64,000 bases of DNA from Palsa-504 sp963787645 (GTDB lineage Bacteria > Actinomycetota > Actinomycetes > Streptosporangiales > Streptosporangiaceae). Position 1 is the first letter of the stretch; each line of letters opens with the position of its first letter. The stretch is taken from the NCBI GenBank assembly GCA_963787645.1, contig CAWBDS010000009.1:124001-188000 (forward strand). Direction: 5' to 3'. Below, one piece after another: positions 24,589 through 32,880 of the stretch. Below the pieces are notes generated by a model. That model searched no databases. It was not told the DNA's origin and saw only the letters and a list, made by a program, of their open reading frames with translations. The translations under genes were made by a program, and so were the position numbers.

Positions 24589-25557
24589 ATGGCTGCTATC
24601 GCAGCTCCCAGCAGCCGGTTCCGTCATGTGGCGTTGTTCTACCACGGACCTGGCGAGTACCTGGCGGCGCTTGGCGGCTTCATTCAGGCCAGCCGGGCGC
24701 GTGGTCACGCGGTATTCGTTGCGGTGCCCGGACGCAAAGCCCGGCTGGTGCGGCGGGAGCTGGATGAGGATTCAGCACAGGCGACCGTGGTTGACATGGC
24801 GGAGCTGGGCCGTAACCCGGCGCGGATCATCCCGGCGATCCTGGCGTATGCCGGTCAGCATCGAGGCCGGCACGTTTGCTGTATCGGCGAGCCGGTCTGG
24901 CCGGGCCGCACAGCCGCGGAGATGCGAGAGGCAACCAGGCATGAGGCGCTCATCAACCTGGCTTTCCGTGACAGTTCGGTAACTGTTGTCTGCCCCTACG
25001 ACATCACCGGGCTCCCGGGAGCGGTCGTCGCGGATGCCGCAAGCACCCACCCGGCCATCATCAAGGACGGGAAGGAGACAGCCAGCGCCGGATACCTGGT
25101 ACCTCCAGGCCTTCCGCCGCGATGTAACGGGGCGCTGCCCCGCCCGCCCGCGCACGCCGAGACGCTGGGCTACCGTGACGACCTGCGCCCAGTTCGCAGC
25201 TTTGTCGCCAGCAGGGCTGAGTTTGCCGGGCTCGCGCCGCCGCGCGTCCCCGACCTCGTGCTCGCGGCCAGCGAGCTCGCTGGCAACACCCTGCGTCACA
25301 CTGACAGCGGCGGAACGGTACAGGTCTGGCGAACCACAGAAGAGATTATCTGCCAGGTAACTGACACCGGCCAGATCACCGATCCGCTCGCCTGGCACCG
25401 GGCCCCCTCCGATGAGCTGCTAGGCGGTAAAGGCCTTTGGCTGGTCAACCAGATCTGTGATCTCGTGCAGGCCAGAACCGGCCGGGCAGGGACCACCGCC
25501 CGGCTGCACATGCGCCTGAACGGCCTTAAGGCCCACGCGGATAACGTGCGTGTTTAG
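24589..25557 (+). CDS. MEDS-domain anti-sigma regulatory factor (RsbA-like histidine-kinase-fold protein)
   Basis: A 322-residue two-domain protein. Residues about 10-165 are a MEDS sensory domain (HVALFYHGPGEYLAALGGFI, later GRHVCCIGEPVW and LINLAFRD), which in DcmR-type proteins senses hydrocarbon-derived signals. Residues about 195-315 are a GHKL ATPase domain: N-box ELAGNTLRHT, G1 box VTDTGQITDPL, and G2 region LLGGKGLWLVNQICDLV. This is the fold of anti-sigma kinases such as RsbW. The protein should bind ATP, phosphorylate a STAS protein and sequester a sigma factor in response to its MEDS input. The nearest STAS gene is the divergent one at 23.8-24.1 kb. A GGAGG box precedes the ATG. 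Confidence 0.9.
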   Translation: MAAIAAPSSRFRHVALFYHGPGEYLAALGGFIQASRARGHAVFVAVPGRKARLVRRELDEDSAQATVVDMAELGRNPARIIPAILAYAGQHRGRHVCCIGEPVWPGRTAAEMREATRHEALINLAFRDSSVTVVCPYDITGLPGAVVADAASTHPAIIKDGKETASAGYLVPPGLPPRCNGALPRPPAHAETLGYRDDLRPVRSFVASRAEFAGLAPPRVPDLVLAASELAGNTLRHTDSGGTVQVWRTTEEIICQVTDTGQITDPLAWHRAPSDELLGGKGLWLVNQICDLVQARTGRAGTTARLHMRLNGLKAHADNVRV

Positions 25558-25685
25558 AGGAAGCGTCCGCCCAGCCAGACGTCGTACACCCGGGCCATAT
25601 GGGGCCGGCGTGTTGAACGCGGCACCCTCCCTCGCTGGCTCACGGCCGTTGGTCACCTGGCCCGCCCGTAACCGGGTGCGCCGGG

Positions 25686-26012
25686 GTGCAGACCGCAAGC
25701 CGGCCGGTTGCAGCGGCGTCACGGACGACGGCCCCGGGTTCGGCGCGGGAGCGGGCCGTAGCGGAGGCGGCCATCTTGCGGGCCTTTGCCGTGCCTCCGG
25801 GCGCCTCCTGCCCGCTGCCCGCGGGCGGCGGGATCAAGCTGACGTTCCTGGCCAGAGCGGGCGGATCGCCGCTCGCCGTCGCGCAAGGCCCGGCCGCCTG
25901 CGGCACCGTGCAGATGAGCGTCGGCGGCAAGCAGCAGCCTGCGCTGCAGCTCACCGACTCGTTCATCCCGGAGGTTCTCCAGGCCGCCGGCCTGAGCTGG
26001 AAGATCCCCTAG
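25686..26012 (+). CDS. Hypothetical protein, possibly 5'-truncated, ending at the IS1634 boundary
   Basis: Up to 108 residues; the 5' end is unclear. The C-terminal 70 residues look like real protein: FAVPPGASCPLPAGGGIKL, then CGTVQMSVGG and LQLTDSFIPEVLQAAGLSWK. Two cysteines and a beta-rich pattern suggest the end of an exported domain, but no signal peptide is encoded upstream, so the front part may be missing. The TAG stop lies inside the CCTAGG end of the insertion sequence, so the C-terminus may have been altered by the insertion. No family recognised. Confidence 0.5.
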   Translation: MQTASRPVAAASRTTAPGSARERAVAEAAILRAFAVPPGASCPLPAGGGIKLTFLARAGGSPLAVAQGPAACGTVQMSVGGKQQPALQLTDSFIPEVLQAAGLSWKIP

Positions 26013-28013
26013 GCCGAAGTTACGGCCAGTTCGGTCGGCGATTTAGGGTCTGAACTGGGGTTTTGACCGGCTGCCCGGGCGGTGTTCTGGCTACTTCAGG
26101 GTCAGCGGGATCGGGGCGCCGATGAGGTCGAAGGCTTCCCGCTGGGCGCTGGTCGGCTCGGTGAGCATCGGCACGGTGACGGCGGTGCCGGTGAACCGGA
26201 CCTGGTTGCGGGTCAAGGTGGCCAGGTGCTCGAGCAGGCCGCGGAAGCTGCGGTAGGGACGGCCGGCCGCATCGCGCTGGCCGGAGGCCTTGGCCTGGGC
26301 GGCGGCGGAGCGGCGGGCTGGGGCGACCGGGCTGGCCGGGGCGGGCGGGTCCTGGTCGGTGAAGGTCAGAGGCGCCCACGCCCGGCGCAGGTGCCAGGTC
26401 AGGTAGCAGGCCAGCATGCAGATCAGCACATGGGCCTTGACGCGTTCTTCCAGCCGGTGGAAGACCGGCCGCAGGTCCAGGTCGTCGGATTTGATGTGCC
26501 GGAAGTCCCGCTCGACGTATTTGAGGTTCTTGTAGGCGGTGACCACGGCGGGGCCGTCCAGCTGGCTGGCCGGGATGGGGGTGCGCAGCACGTAGAACCC
26601 GTCCAGGGCGGCCTCGGCATCGATCTGGTCCTGCCTGCGGCCCGCGGTGAGGCTGTCGTCGGTGATGGTGATCGTGAAGTGCTTGCCGGTCTTGTACTTG
26701 CTGATCACCTTGCCGACCTCGACGCCGATTGCCGCGGCGCCGGCCAGGCGCCCGGCCTGGACGCGGGCGATGAGGGGGGCGAGCAGCTTCTCGGTGGCGG
26801 CCAGCAGGTCCTCGCGCTTGCGGGCCCGGTCGGCGGCCAGCGCCGGGTTGCGGCAGGCGACCAGCCGCTCGCCGGGGAAGTCAGGCGAGGTGATCTCGGC
26901 CAAGTCCTGCTCATCGAACAAGGACAGCTGCAAGGGCCCGTCGTCGGCCATGAGCTTCTTGATGGCGGGGGCGCGCAGCGCGGTGATCCACCCGTAGGGA
27001 TCCGGCCGGGCCGTGCCGTCCTCCTGCTGGTTCAGCGCGGCGATCCGGGCGCTGGTGATCATGCCGCGGTCGCCGACCATGACCATCTCGGCCAGGCCGA
27101 ATTTGTCCCGGATGACCTGCACGATGCCGGTGAAGGCGGCTGGGTCGCCGGTGTTGCCGGGCAGTACCCGGACCGCGACCGGGCGGCCCGCCGGGTCGGT
27201 GAGCAGCCCGTACTCGATCTGCAGCTTGCCCTTCTTGCCGTCCCGGGAGTAGCCCCGGGCCGCTAGCGGGCACCGCGTGCCTTCCAGCCAGGAGGACGAC
27301 AGGTCGAACAGCGCCATCCGCGCCGGGTTCGGCTCGGGTGCCAGGTGCCGGGCGGCCAGCTTCGCCTCGATCGCGTCCTGCCTGGCCACCAGCCAGTCCA
27401 TCGCCGCGTACACATCATCGGCGGACGCGGCGGCGATGCCCAGGTCCGGCCCCAGCGTGGTGTCAGCCCACCACGACACGGTGGACAGCTTGGAGGCCGG
27501 GGCCGCCACCCGGGACACGATCAGCGCCAGCGCCAGGTCGCGCTGCCGGCCTGCCGGCCCGAGCAGGGCCGGCAGCCCCAGCCTGGCCGCCATCGCATGC
27601 ACGGCAGCGACGTGCCCGTGCGGCAGCGACGCGGTGATCGTCACCGCCTGCCCGGCCGGCACCAGCGGCGTGCCCTTCAGCGCCGCCTCGATCGCGTCGA
27701 CCACCTGCTCGGGCAGCCCGGACAGGTTCGCCAGGGTCTCATGCCGGACCGTGCCAGCGTCGCGGTAAGTGCGCCGCAGGTAGCGGGACTCATAGTCGCG
27801 GCGGCGTCCCTGCCTGTCCACGTGGCTGCCGCGGATCCTGGCCACATGCATCGCTGACGGCTGCTGGCCCATACCTGAACAATAAGGCAGGACACGCCAT
27901 CATGCCCTCACGACACGCCGGATATTTTGGCTACAGCAAAAGGCGCGGATCGGGTACCCGCCCCAGGTCAGGCCAGCGATTCCTACACAGAGTTACAGCA
28001 ACTTCGGCCTAGG
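26008..28013 (-). mobile_element. IS1634-family insertion sequence (complete)
   Basis: About 2.0 kb bounded by inverted repeats: CCTAGGCCGAAGTTAC at the left end and CCTAGGCCGAAGTTGC (read inward) at the right end, 15 of 16 positions identical. The innermost consistent reading is terminal repeats beginning GCCGAAGTT, flanked by a 4-bp target duplication CTAG (26009-26012 and 28009-28012), itself a rare tetramer in such DNA. It holds one full-length transposase gene on the minus strand. It landed 10 bp beyond the stop codon of the S53 peptidase gene. Confidence 0.85.
26091..27872 (-). CDS. IS1634 family transposase
   Basis: A 593-residue DDE transposase of the IS1634/IS4-like group with no internal stop. 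Recognisable landmarks are LFDLSSSWLEGTRCPLAARG with the first catalytic Asp, VMVGDRGMIT with the second, and FYVLRTPIP before the insertion of KNLKYVERDFRHIKSDDLDL, which contains the YREK-like region with catalytic Glu. The C-terminal RPVFHRLEERVKAHVLICML is typical of this family. The full length and intact catalytic segments suggest that the element is active or recently active. Transposition would be cut-and-paste with short target duplications. Confidence 0.95.
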   Translation of the reverse strand: MGQQPSAMHVARIRGSHVDRQGRRRDYESRYLRRTYRDAGTVRHETLANLSGLPEQVVDAIEAALKGTPLVPAGQAVTITASLPHGHVAAVHAMAARLGLPALLGPAGRQRDLALALIVSRVAAPASKLSTVSWWADTTLGPDLGIAAASADDVYAAMDWLVARQDAIEAKLAARHLAPEPNPARMALFDLSSSWLEGTRCPLAARGYSRDGKKGKLQIEYGLLTDPAGRPVAVRVLPGNTGDPAAFTGIVQVIRDKFGLAEMVMVGDRGMITSARIAALNQQEDGTARPDPYGWITALRAPAIKKLMADDGPLQLSLFDEQDLAEITSPDFPGERLVACRNPALAADRARKREDLLAATEKLLAPLIARVQAGRLAGAAAIGVEVGKVISKYKTGKHFTITITDDSLTAGRRQDQIDAEAALDGFYVLRTPIPASQLDGPAVVTAYKNLKYVERDFRHIKSDDLDLRPVFHRLEERVKAHVLICMLACYLTWHLRRAWAPLTFTDQDPPAPASPVAPARRSAAAQAKASGQRDAAGRPYRSFRGLLEHLATLTRNQVRFTGTAVTVPMLTEPTSAQREAFDLIGAPIPLTLK

Positions 28014-28022
28014 AAGGGCGGC

Positions 28023-29426
28023 CTACGCCGCGCTGGCCAGTTCCGGGACGAAGTACCGTCCGTTGACGGTGCCGAGCCCGGTTACCAGGTTGTAGCCATG
28101 CCGGACGGAGTAACCACGGACCGTTCCGCCTGAAAATGAAACGTTGTTGTTCCCGGAGGCCACTGAGACGATGCCCGGTGCGTGCTTGGCGGCCAGTGCG
28201 TACAGGGCCGGGTTGATCAGCCCGAGCGAATGGCCGGCCTGCTGGGCGGCCAGCGCGACGATGGCCGCGAACATCGGCGCCGACTCGCTGGTACCGCAGG
28301 ACGCGGTCCAGCCGCCTTGACCGCCGGTGAAGGTCTCGAAGACGTTCACCGCGACGCTGCAGGACGCGCTCATCGAGATGTCCGGGATACCGCGCTGGTT
28401 ACCGGTCACGCCGCGGACGCCGTTCTGGTAGCTGGGCCTGCCGTAGTACGCGGACTTCCCGCCCCCGGTGGCGAGCGGGTTCGGGCCGTCGTTGCCGAAG
28501 AAGAAGTCGTTCACCGAGGAGCTGTAGGTGTCATTCCAGGCGGTGTCCCGGCCGTTGCGTGCGCCGCTGGCGTTCAGGTTGAGCCGCGTGCCGCCGACGG
28601 CCGTCACGTACGGGCTGGTGGCGGGCCAGCTGGCGACCGGGTGGTGGTAATAGCTGCCGTTGTTGTCCTGACCGGAGGCACCGCTATCGCCCGAGGAGGC
28701 GACGATCGTGATGTGGCTGCGCGCGGCCTGGCTGAAGATGGAGCTGTACGACTTGACCAGCTGCCGCCCGAGAGCCGGCTCGGGTTCCCCCCAGCTCAGA
28801 CTGATCACGTCGCCCAGCTTGTGCTGAACCGCGTACTGGACGGCCAGCGCGAGATGCTGCAGGTCCTCCTTGGCCACCTCGACCAGCACGATCTTCGCGT
28901 TCGGCGCGCCCGCGTGCGCGTACTCCACGTCCAGGGTGGTCTCAGCGGCCCAGCCGATCATGTCGGGGTTGCCGGAGTCGAAGGTCGGGACGTGCCCGTA
29001 CTGGACGATGCGCAGCGGCGGCGTACCCAGGCCGAGATACTGGTCGAACTGCAGCAGGTCATTGGCGATGGTCGGTGATCCGTACGCGTCGACGACCACG
29101 ATGGTCCGGCCCTTGCCGGTGATGCCGCGGTTGTACAGGGCGGGCAGGTTGTAGGCCGCCTCGACCTGGTCCGGGACGTAGCAGTCGATCTGGAAGACCG
29201 ATTCACACTGGGCATCGCTGAACGGGACGGGCGCCATGAACGCGCCGCGGACGTGGTTCGGGGCCGGATGCACGATCAACGTACCCGGGTCACTGGAGTG
29301 ACTCACGGGGGTGGCGGTGCTGCCGAGCGCCGCGGCGCTGCCGGCGACCCCGGCGCCGACCATGGCGGTCAGCACGGCGACAACAACGGCCGCCAGCCGG
29401 GCGGAACTCGCTTTTGGCAAGCGCAT
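28023..29426 (-). CDS. Secreted S53 family peptidase (sedolisin-like)
   Basis: A 467-residue exported serine-carboxyl peptidase. The signal peptide is RLAAVVVAVLTAMVGAGVAG with likely cleavage soon after. The catalytic triad is Glu162 and Asp166 (WAAETTLDVEYAHA) and Ser380 (SCGTSESAP, where the usual first Ser of the SGTSxSxP motif is Cys). The oxyanion Asp247 lies in ASSGDSGASG. The C-terminal calcium-binding region includes HGYNLVTGLG. The long activation prodomain usual for kumamolisins is absent: only about 80 residues separate the signal peptide from the catalytic domain. These enzymes are normally active at acidic pH. The gene is complete and followed at once by the IS element. Confidence 0.9.
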   Translation of the reverse strand: MRLPKASSARLAAVVVAVLTAMVGAGVAGSAAALGSTATPVSHSSDPGTLIVHPAPNHVRGAFMAPVPFSDAQCESVFQIDCYVPDQVEAAYNLPALYNRGITGKGRTIVVVDAYGSPTIANDLLQFDQYLGLGTPPLRIVQYGHVPTFDSGNPDMIGWAAETTLDVEYAHAGAPNAKIVLVEVAKEDLQHLALAVQYAVQHKLGDVISLSWGEPEPALGRQLVKSYSSIFSQAARSHITIVASSGDSGASGQDNNGSYYHHPVASWPATSPYVTAVGGTRLNLNASGARNGRDTAWNDTYSSSVNDFFFGNDGPNPLATGGGKSAYYGRPSYQNGVRGVTGNQRGIPDISMSASCSVAVNVFETFTGGQGGWTASCGTSESAPMFAAIVALAAQQAGHSLGLINPALYALAAKHAPGIVSVASGNNNVSFSGGTVRGYSVRHGYNLVTGLGTVNGRYFVPELASAA

Positions 29427-29916
29427 CAGGTGACCCTTCCGACAGTTAGGACAAGACAGGGCACACCGACGATAACAGGATCAGACGGCCTCGATAACGG
29501 GAATCCGGGGCGCGCGGGCGCCGCGCCACGCCGGGCCGCCCGCGACCCCGGTGCCATGACCCAAGGCCTGGACGGCCGGCGTCGGAATCTCATCCGTGCG
29601 CGAACGTGCCGCCGACTTCGGCGGCACCCTCCAGATCACCGGCGACGAAACAGGATCCCAGATCCGCGCCCCGCCTCCCCCTCATCTGGTCCTAGAAGTT
29701 GCGCGTGGTCTGCGGGCCAGTCATCGCTGCTGGATACGGCAGTCTGTACCGTTCGTAAGCTGCTGCTGTTCCCCGGAACAGGTCAGCGGCGAACCGCACC
29801 TCGTCAGCCACCCAGAAAGCTTACGGTTCCGCCGGTCGCACGGAGGCCGCGTCAACCGGCCGTGCGGCCACGGCGTCTGTAACCATTGCCGTCCCGAACT
29901 CCCGGAAGGATCAGCC
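29427..29916. other. Spacer with a histidine-kinase remnant
   Basis: These 490 bp separate the divergent peptidase and small secreted-protein genes and should hold both promoters. Apart from the histidine-kinase-like remnant at about 29575-29690, no gene is supported. The ribosome binding site GGAAGGA (29903-29909) belongs to the downstream gene. Confidence 0.5.
29575..29690 (+). pseudogene. Remnant of a NarL-type sensor histidine kinase (C-terminal ATPase tail)
   Basis: The plus-strand frame reads GVGISSVRERAADFGGTLQI followed by TGDETGSQIRAP. This is the G2-box and last strand of HATPase domains in LytS/NarL-type kinases, where GxGLxxMRERAxxLGG is nearly invariant. A stop codon lies just upstream in the frame, and no kinase body or response regulator adjoins it. 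It is therefore a stub of a deleted two-component kinase gene. Confidence 0.55.
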
Positions 29917-30393
29917 ATGAGAGTGACCCGTTTCGCCGCCATTGCCTTGTCGGCCACCGCGCTGGCGGCGGTCAGCGCGCCGTTCGCCGCCCGCGCGGCC
30001 ACCGCCAGCGACGCCGCCCTGGCCACGCGCGCGCCGGCGGCGCCGTCCGTCGCCGTGTACGACTGCTCGAACCAGCCCCAGGTGCGGCCCGCCGCCTTTG
30101 ATTTCTTCTGTGACGGCAGCGGCTCCTTCACCAAGCTGCGCTGGAGCACCTGGAACACCTCGGCGGCCGCCGCGACCGGCGTGCAGTACGTCGACAACTG
30201 CACGCCGAACTGCGCGCAGGGCACCTGGTCGCACCGCACGGTGGACCTCATCTTCTGGCGCAGCGTGCCGGTCAAGGGGCACCCCGGCGAGCGGGGCTAC
30301 ACCCAGATGACCGTGCTGTTTCCCGGCCATGCCATCGGCAGCGGCAACACCTACACCAGCGCCCCGCCCGGCGCGTTCCCCGGCGAATTCTGA
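29917..30393 (+). CDS. Small secreted hypothetical protein
   Basis: A 158-residue exported protein with a GGAAGGA ribosome binding site. The signal peptide is AAIALSATALAAVSAPFAAR with cleavage after an Ala-rich motif. The mature part has paired cysteines (VYDCSNQP, FFCDGSG, NCTPNCAQGTW) and an aromatic beta-rich pattern (LRWSTWNTS, VDLIFWRSVP). This matches a widespread family of short actinobacterial secreted proteins starting YDCS and containing a CTPxC motif; they have no known function. The C-terminus ends in Gly/Pro-rich sequence without an anchor. Confidence 0.8.
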   Translation: MRVTRFAAIALSATALAAVSAPFAARAATASDAALATRAPAAPSVAVYDCSNQPQVRPAAFDFFCDGSGSFTKLRWSTWNTSAAAATGVQYVDNCTPNCAQGTWSHRTVDLIFWRSVPVKGHPGERGYTQMTVLFPGHAIGSGNTYTSAPPGAFPGEF

Positions 30394-30482
30394 CCCCGGC
30401 GCTAGATGGCTCCGCGGGCCTGCCGGTGGGATTCCTAGGCTGAAGAAGTCCCGTTAAGACCTGCTGGGGAAGGAGACCGGCC

Positions 30483-30824
30483 ATGACCGCAGCGCAGAAG
30501 TCCGCCGAGCGCACGGCCGCGAAGGCCAAGACATACGAGGGATTCACGGACGAGGAACGAGCTGCGATGAAGGATCGCGCCAGCGAATTGAAGGCGTCCG
30601 CGCGCCGCGGTTCGCGGGCGGCCGCGGCCGACGGCACCGGCGAGGTGCTCGCGAAGATCGCCGAGATGCAGGGCACGGACCGCGTCCTGGGCGAACGGCT
30701 GCACACCGTCATCATGGCCAGCGTGCCGGACCTGTCACCGCGACTGTGGTACGGGATGGTCACCCGGCCCGGACGAGCTCGTAGGCGAGGTGGGCGAGGT
30801 TGTCGCCCACGGTCCGGGTGCTGA
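30483..30824 (+). pseudogene. DUF1801/YdhG-like (iron-chaperone fold) protein, 3'-truncated
   Basis: The first 90 residues (YEGFTDEERAAMKDRASELK, later DGTGEVLAKIAEMQGTDR and LSPRLWYGM) match a widespread actinobacterial DUF1801-domain protein of about 140-150 residues. Directly after LWYGM the homology ends and the frame continues into the antisense of the convergent dihydrofolate-reductase-like gene, giving an Arg-rich tail (RPGRARRRGGRG). The 3' third, which normally carries the conserved core of the domain, is missing. The junction coincides with the stop codon of the convergent gene at 30760-30762. A GAAGGAG box precedes the ATG, so the stump may still be expressed. Confidence 0.65.
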
Positions 30825-31175
30825 CCAGACGCAGCGGCATGCTGGCGTCGGTCTGGCCGAACAGGCGCTGGCCGGCCCCGAGCACGACCGGGTAAAGGAT
30901 CAGCCGCAGTTCGTCGACCAGGTCACCTGCGAGCAGCGCGGGAACGAGGCGCCGGTGCGAAACGGCCACCGCTGCGCAAAGAACTCGTAGGTGCGCCGGC
31001 CGAGCAACAGGGCCTGGCTGCCCAGGGCCTCCTTCAGCTCGACCTTGGCCCACGCTTCGCGGTCCTGGCCGGCCAGCCGGGTGAACCAGCCGCCGCGCGA
31101 GAAGCCCTCCTCACCGGTCGGATCCTCGATGACGCCGTCGAGGGAGGCGTTCTCGCTGACGATGAGCTTGGCCAT
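30760..31175 (-). pseudogene. Dihydrofolate-reductase-family (RibD C-terminal-like) protein, internally deleted
   Basis: Start ATG 31175 follows an AGGAG box. The first 75 residues (MAKLIVSENASLDGVIEDPT, later LLLGRRTYEFFAQRWPFRTG) match the N-terminal half of RibD/DHFR-like reductases. A second piece in another frame (LVDELRLILYPVVLGAGQRL, later RTVGDNLAHLAYELV) matches the C-terminal end. The middle 60-70 residues expected between them are missing and the frame is broken at about 30960-30980. The family uses NADPH and is about 190 residues long; here the product cannot fold. Its 3' end abuts the truncated DUF1801 gene. Confidence 0.75.
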
Positions 31176-31270
31176 GGCGTTCTCCTGGGTGGCGTGATCG
31201 GCTGTCACCAATGCAGACACCGCCGCACCGCAAACCCGGGCGCTCGTCCTCGTCCGGTTAAGGTCGTCGC

Positions 31271-31903
31271 ATGGCTGAGTTCACGCAGGCTGATCTTCGG
31301 GGGGTCCGATTCGAGCGCGTCGACCTGAGCGGCGCGGACCTGCATGCGGTCGACCTGTCGGGCGCCCGGTTCCGCGGCGTCGACCTCAGCGGGGTGGTGA
31401 TGCGCGGCGTGGAGCTGGTGGACGTCGACATCTACGGCGAGATCGAGAACCTGACCGTCAACGGCGTCGACGTCGGCCCGCTGATCACCGCCGAGCTGGA
31501 CCGGAGGCATCCCGACCGGGTCAAGATGCGCCCGGTCGACCCGGCCGGCTTCGCGGAAGCCTGGGATCTTCTCGGGCGGCTCTGGGACCGGACCGTCGAA
31601 CGGGCCCGCCTGCTGCCGCCCGACCTGCTGCACGAGTCGGTGGACGGCGAGTGGTCATTCATCGAGACGCTGCGGCACCTGGTGTTCGCCACCGACGCGT
31701 GGGTCCGGCGGGCGATCTTGGGCGACCCGGCGCCGTGGGATCGGCTGGACCTGCCGTGGGACGAGATGCCGGAGACGCCGGGGACACCCCGGGACCGCGA
31801 GGTCCGGCCTGCGCTGGACGTCGTGCTCAACGAGGAATGGGAGCACCGGCTGTACGCCGAGCGGGACCTGCAGGCCCTGGAGGCTCGCGGCGCGGCGCGG
31901 TAG
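31271..31903 (+). CDS. DinB-superfamily protein with N-terminal pentapeptide repeats, probable internal deletion
   Basis: A 210-residue protein. Residues 5-50 are pentapeptide-repeat-like (ADLRGVRFERVDLSGADLHA, later GARFRGVDLSGV). Residues about 95-210 belong to a DinB_2-type four-helix bundle with metal-binding histidines in WSFIETLRHLVFATDAW and NEEWEHRLYAERDL. From memory, members of this common actinobacterial family carry about 45-50 residues between RPALDVV and LNEEWEHR, including another helix. Here the two segments are fused directly and in frame. The protein may therefore be non-functional. The start ATG at 31271 opens the first pentapeptide repeat. Confidence 0.75.
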   Translation: MAEFTQADLRGVRFERVDLSGADLHAVDLSGARFRGVDLSGVVMRGVELVDVDIYGEIENLTVNGVDVGPLITAELDRRHPDRVKMRPVDPAGFAEAWDLLGRLWDRTVERARLLPPDLLHESVDGEWSFIETLRHLVFATDAWVRRAILGDPAPWDRLDLPWDEMPETPGTPRDREVRPALDVVLNEEWEHRLYAERDLQALEARGAAR

Positions 31904-32069
31904 CGGACCCGCACGGGCCGGACGAGTCGCTGATGTTGCGGAAGAGGAACGCGAGGCGTCAGCGATCGCGACCCGCCCGCGCCGGCCCGTACCGCCACCC
32001 CGCGCGCACCACGCACACCACGCGCTGACCGCCGGACCCGGAACCCAACCGATGGTTGGCGAACCCGGG

Positions 32070-32873
32070 TCACGGGCGCGGGGCCTTCTCGCCGTGGACC
32101 GCGGTGTATTCGGCGGCCAGCCAGGGGCCCAGGTCGTCGATGAGCATGGCCAGGACGGCGGGGTCGGCTGACGGGTTCCGGCCGATGGCGGCGGCTCGGC
32201 GCATCGGCTCGGCGTGCTCGGGATAGTAGTGGGCGAACAGCTCAGCCGACCGGTCCAGGTCGCTGGTCCAGCCGCCCCAGCGGGGCATGATCAGGGTGAA
32301 CCCGGTGCGGACCAGCCGGCGGCCGACCAGCCGGCTGAGGGTCCGCCGATCGGCGTCGGTGACGGCTTCGGTGAGCCGGGCCCGCCAGCGCGGGAGCACC
32401 AGGGCCAGGTCGCCGTTGGTCTCGCGGGCCAGGAGCGAGGTGGGGTAATAGCGGGGCAGCCGCGCGGCCAGGTCGTCGCCGACCAACGGGGTGCACAGGC
32501 AGGCGACGAAGAAACCGCCGTCGTATCGCTCGAGCTCGCTGAGCGTGGCGGGCACGCTGCCCAGGACCACTCCTACCCCGTTGATCTGCGGGAAGGCCTC
32601 GTCCAGGCGGGCCTCGAGCGCGCGGGCGGCGGCCCGGTCGGCGTCCGCGGGCTCGTCGTGCAGGACGGCCAGCAGGTCGAGGTCGGAGGCCCCGGCGACG
32701 GCGGTGCCGCGCGGGATGCTGCCGTACAGGTAGGCGCTGTGCAGTCGCGCCCCGAACGTCTCGGTGATGCGGGTGCGGGCGGCGTCCACCACGGGAGCGA
32801 AGGCGGCCGGTACCCGGTCCAGCGCACCCTGGCGGGCGATCGTCCCGTCGTCGTTCAGGCCCCGGTCGGTCAT
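32070..32873 (-). CDS. Nucleotidyltransferase-domain protein
   Basis: About 267 residues from ATG 32873, which lies 7 bp after the TetR stop, so it is likely in the TetR operon; longer in-frame starts would overlap TetR. The pol-beta-type nucleotidyltransferase motif is YLYGSIPRGTAVAGASDLDL (GS...SDLD, two metal-binding Asp). The remaining 170 residues are helical with no recognised domain. The fold resembles aminoglycoside/MNT-type nucleotidyltransferases that transfer AMP to a small molecule or protein. The target is unknown; proximity to TetR/permease genes would suit a resistance function, but that is inference. Confidence 0.82.
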   Translation of the reverse strand: MTDRGLNDDGTIARQGALDRVPAAFAPVVDAARTRITETFGARLHSAYLYGSIPRGTAVAGASDLDLLAVLHDEPADADRAAARALEARLDEAFPQINGVGVVLGSVPATLSELERYDGGFFVACLCTPLVGDDLAARLPRYYPTSLLARETNGDLALVLPRWRARLTEAVTDADRRTLSRLVGRRLVRTGFTLIMPRWGGWTSDLDRSAELFAHYYPEHAEPMRRAAAIGRNPSADPAVLAMLIDDLGPWLAAEYTAVHGEKAPRP

Positions 32874-32880
32874 CGGACCG

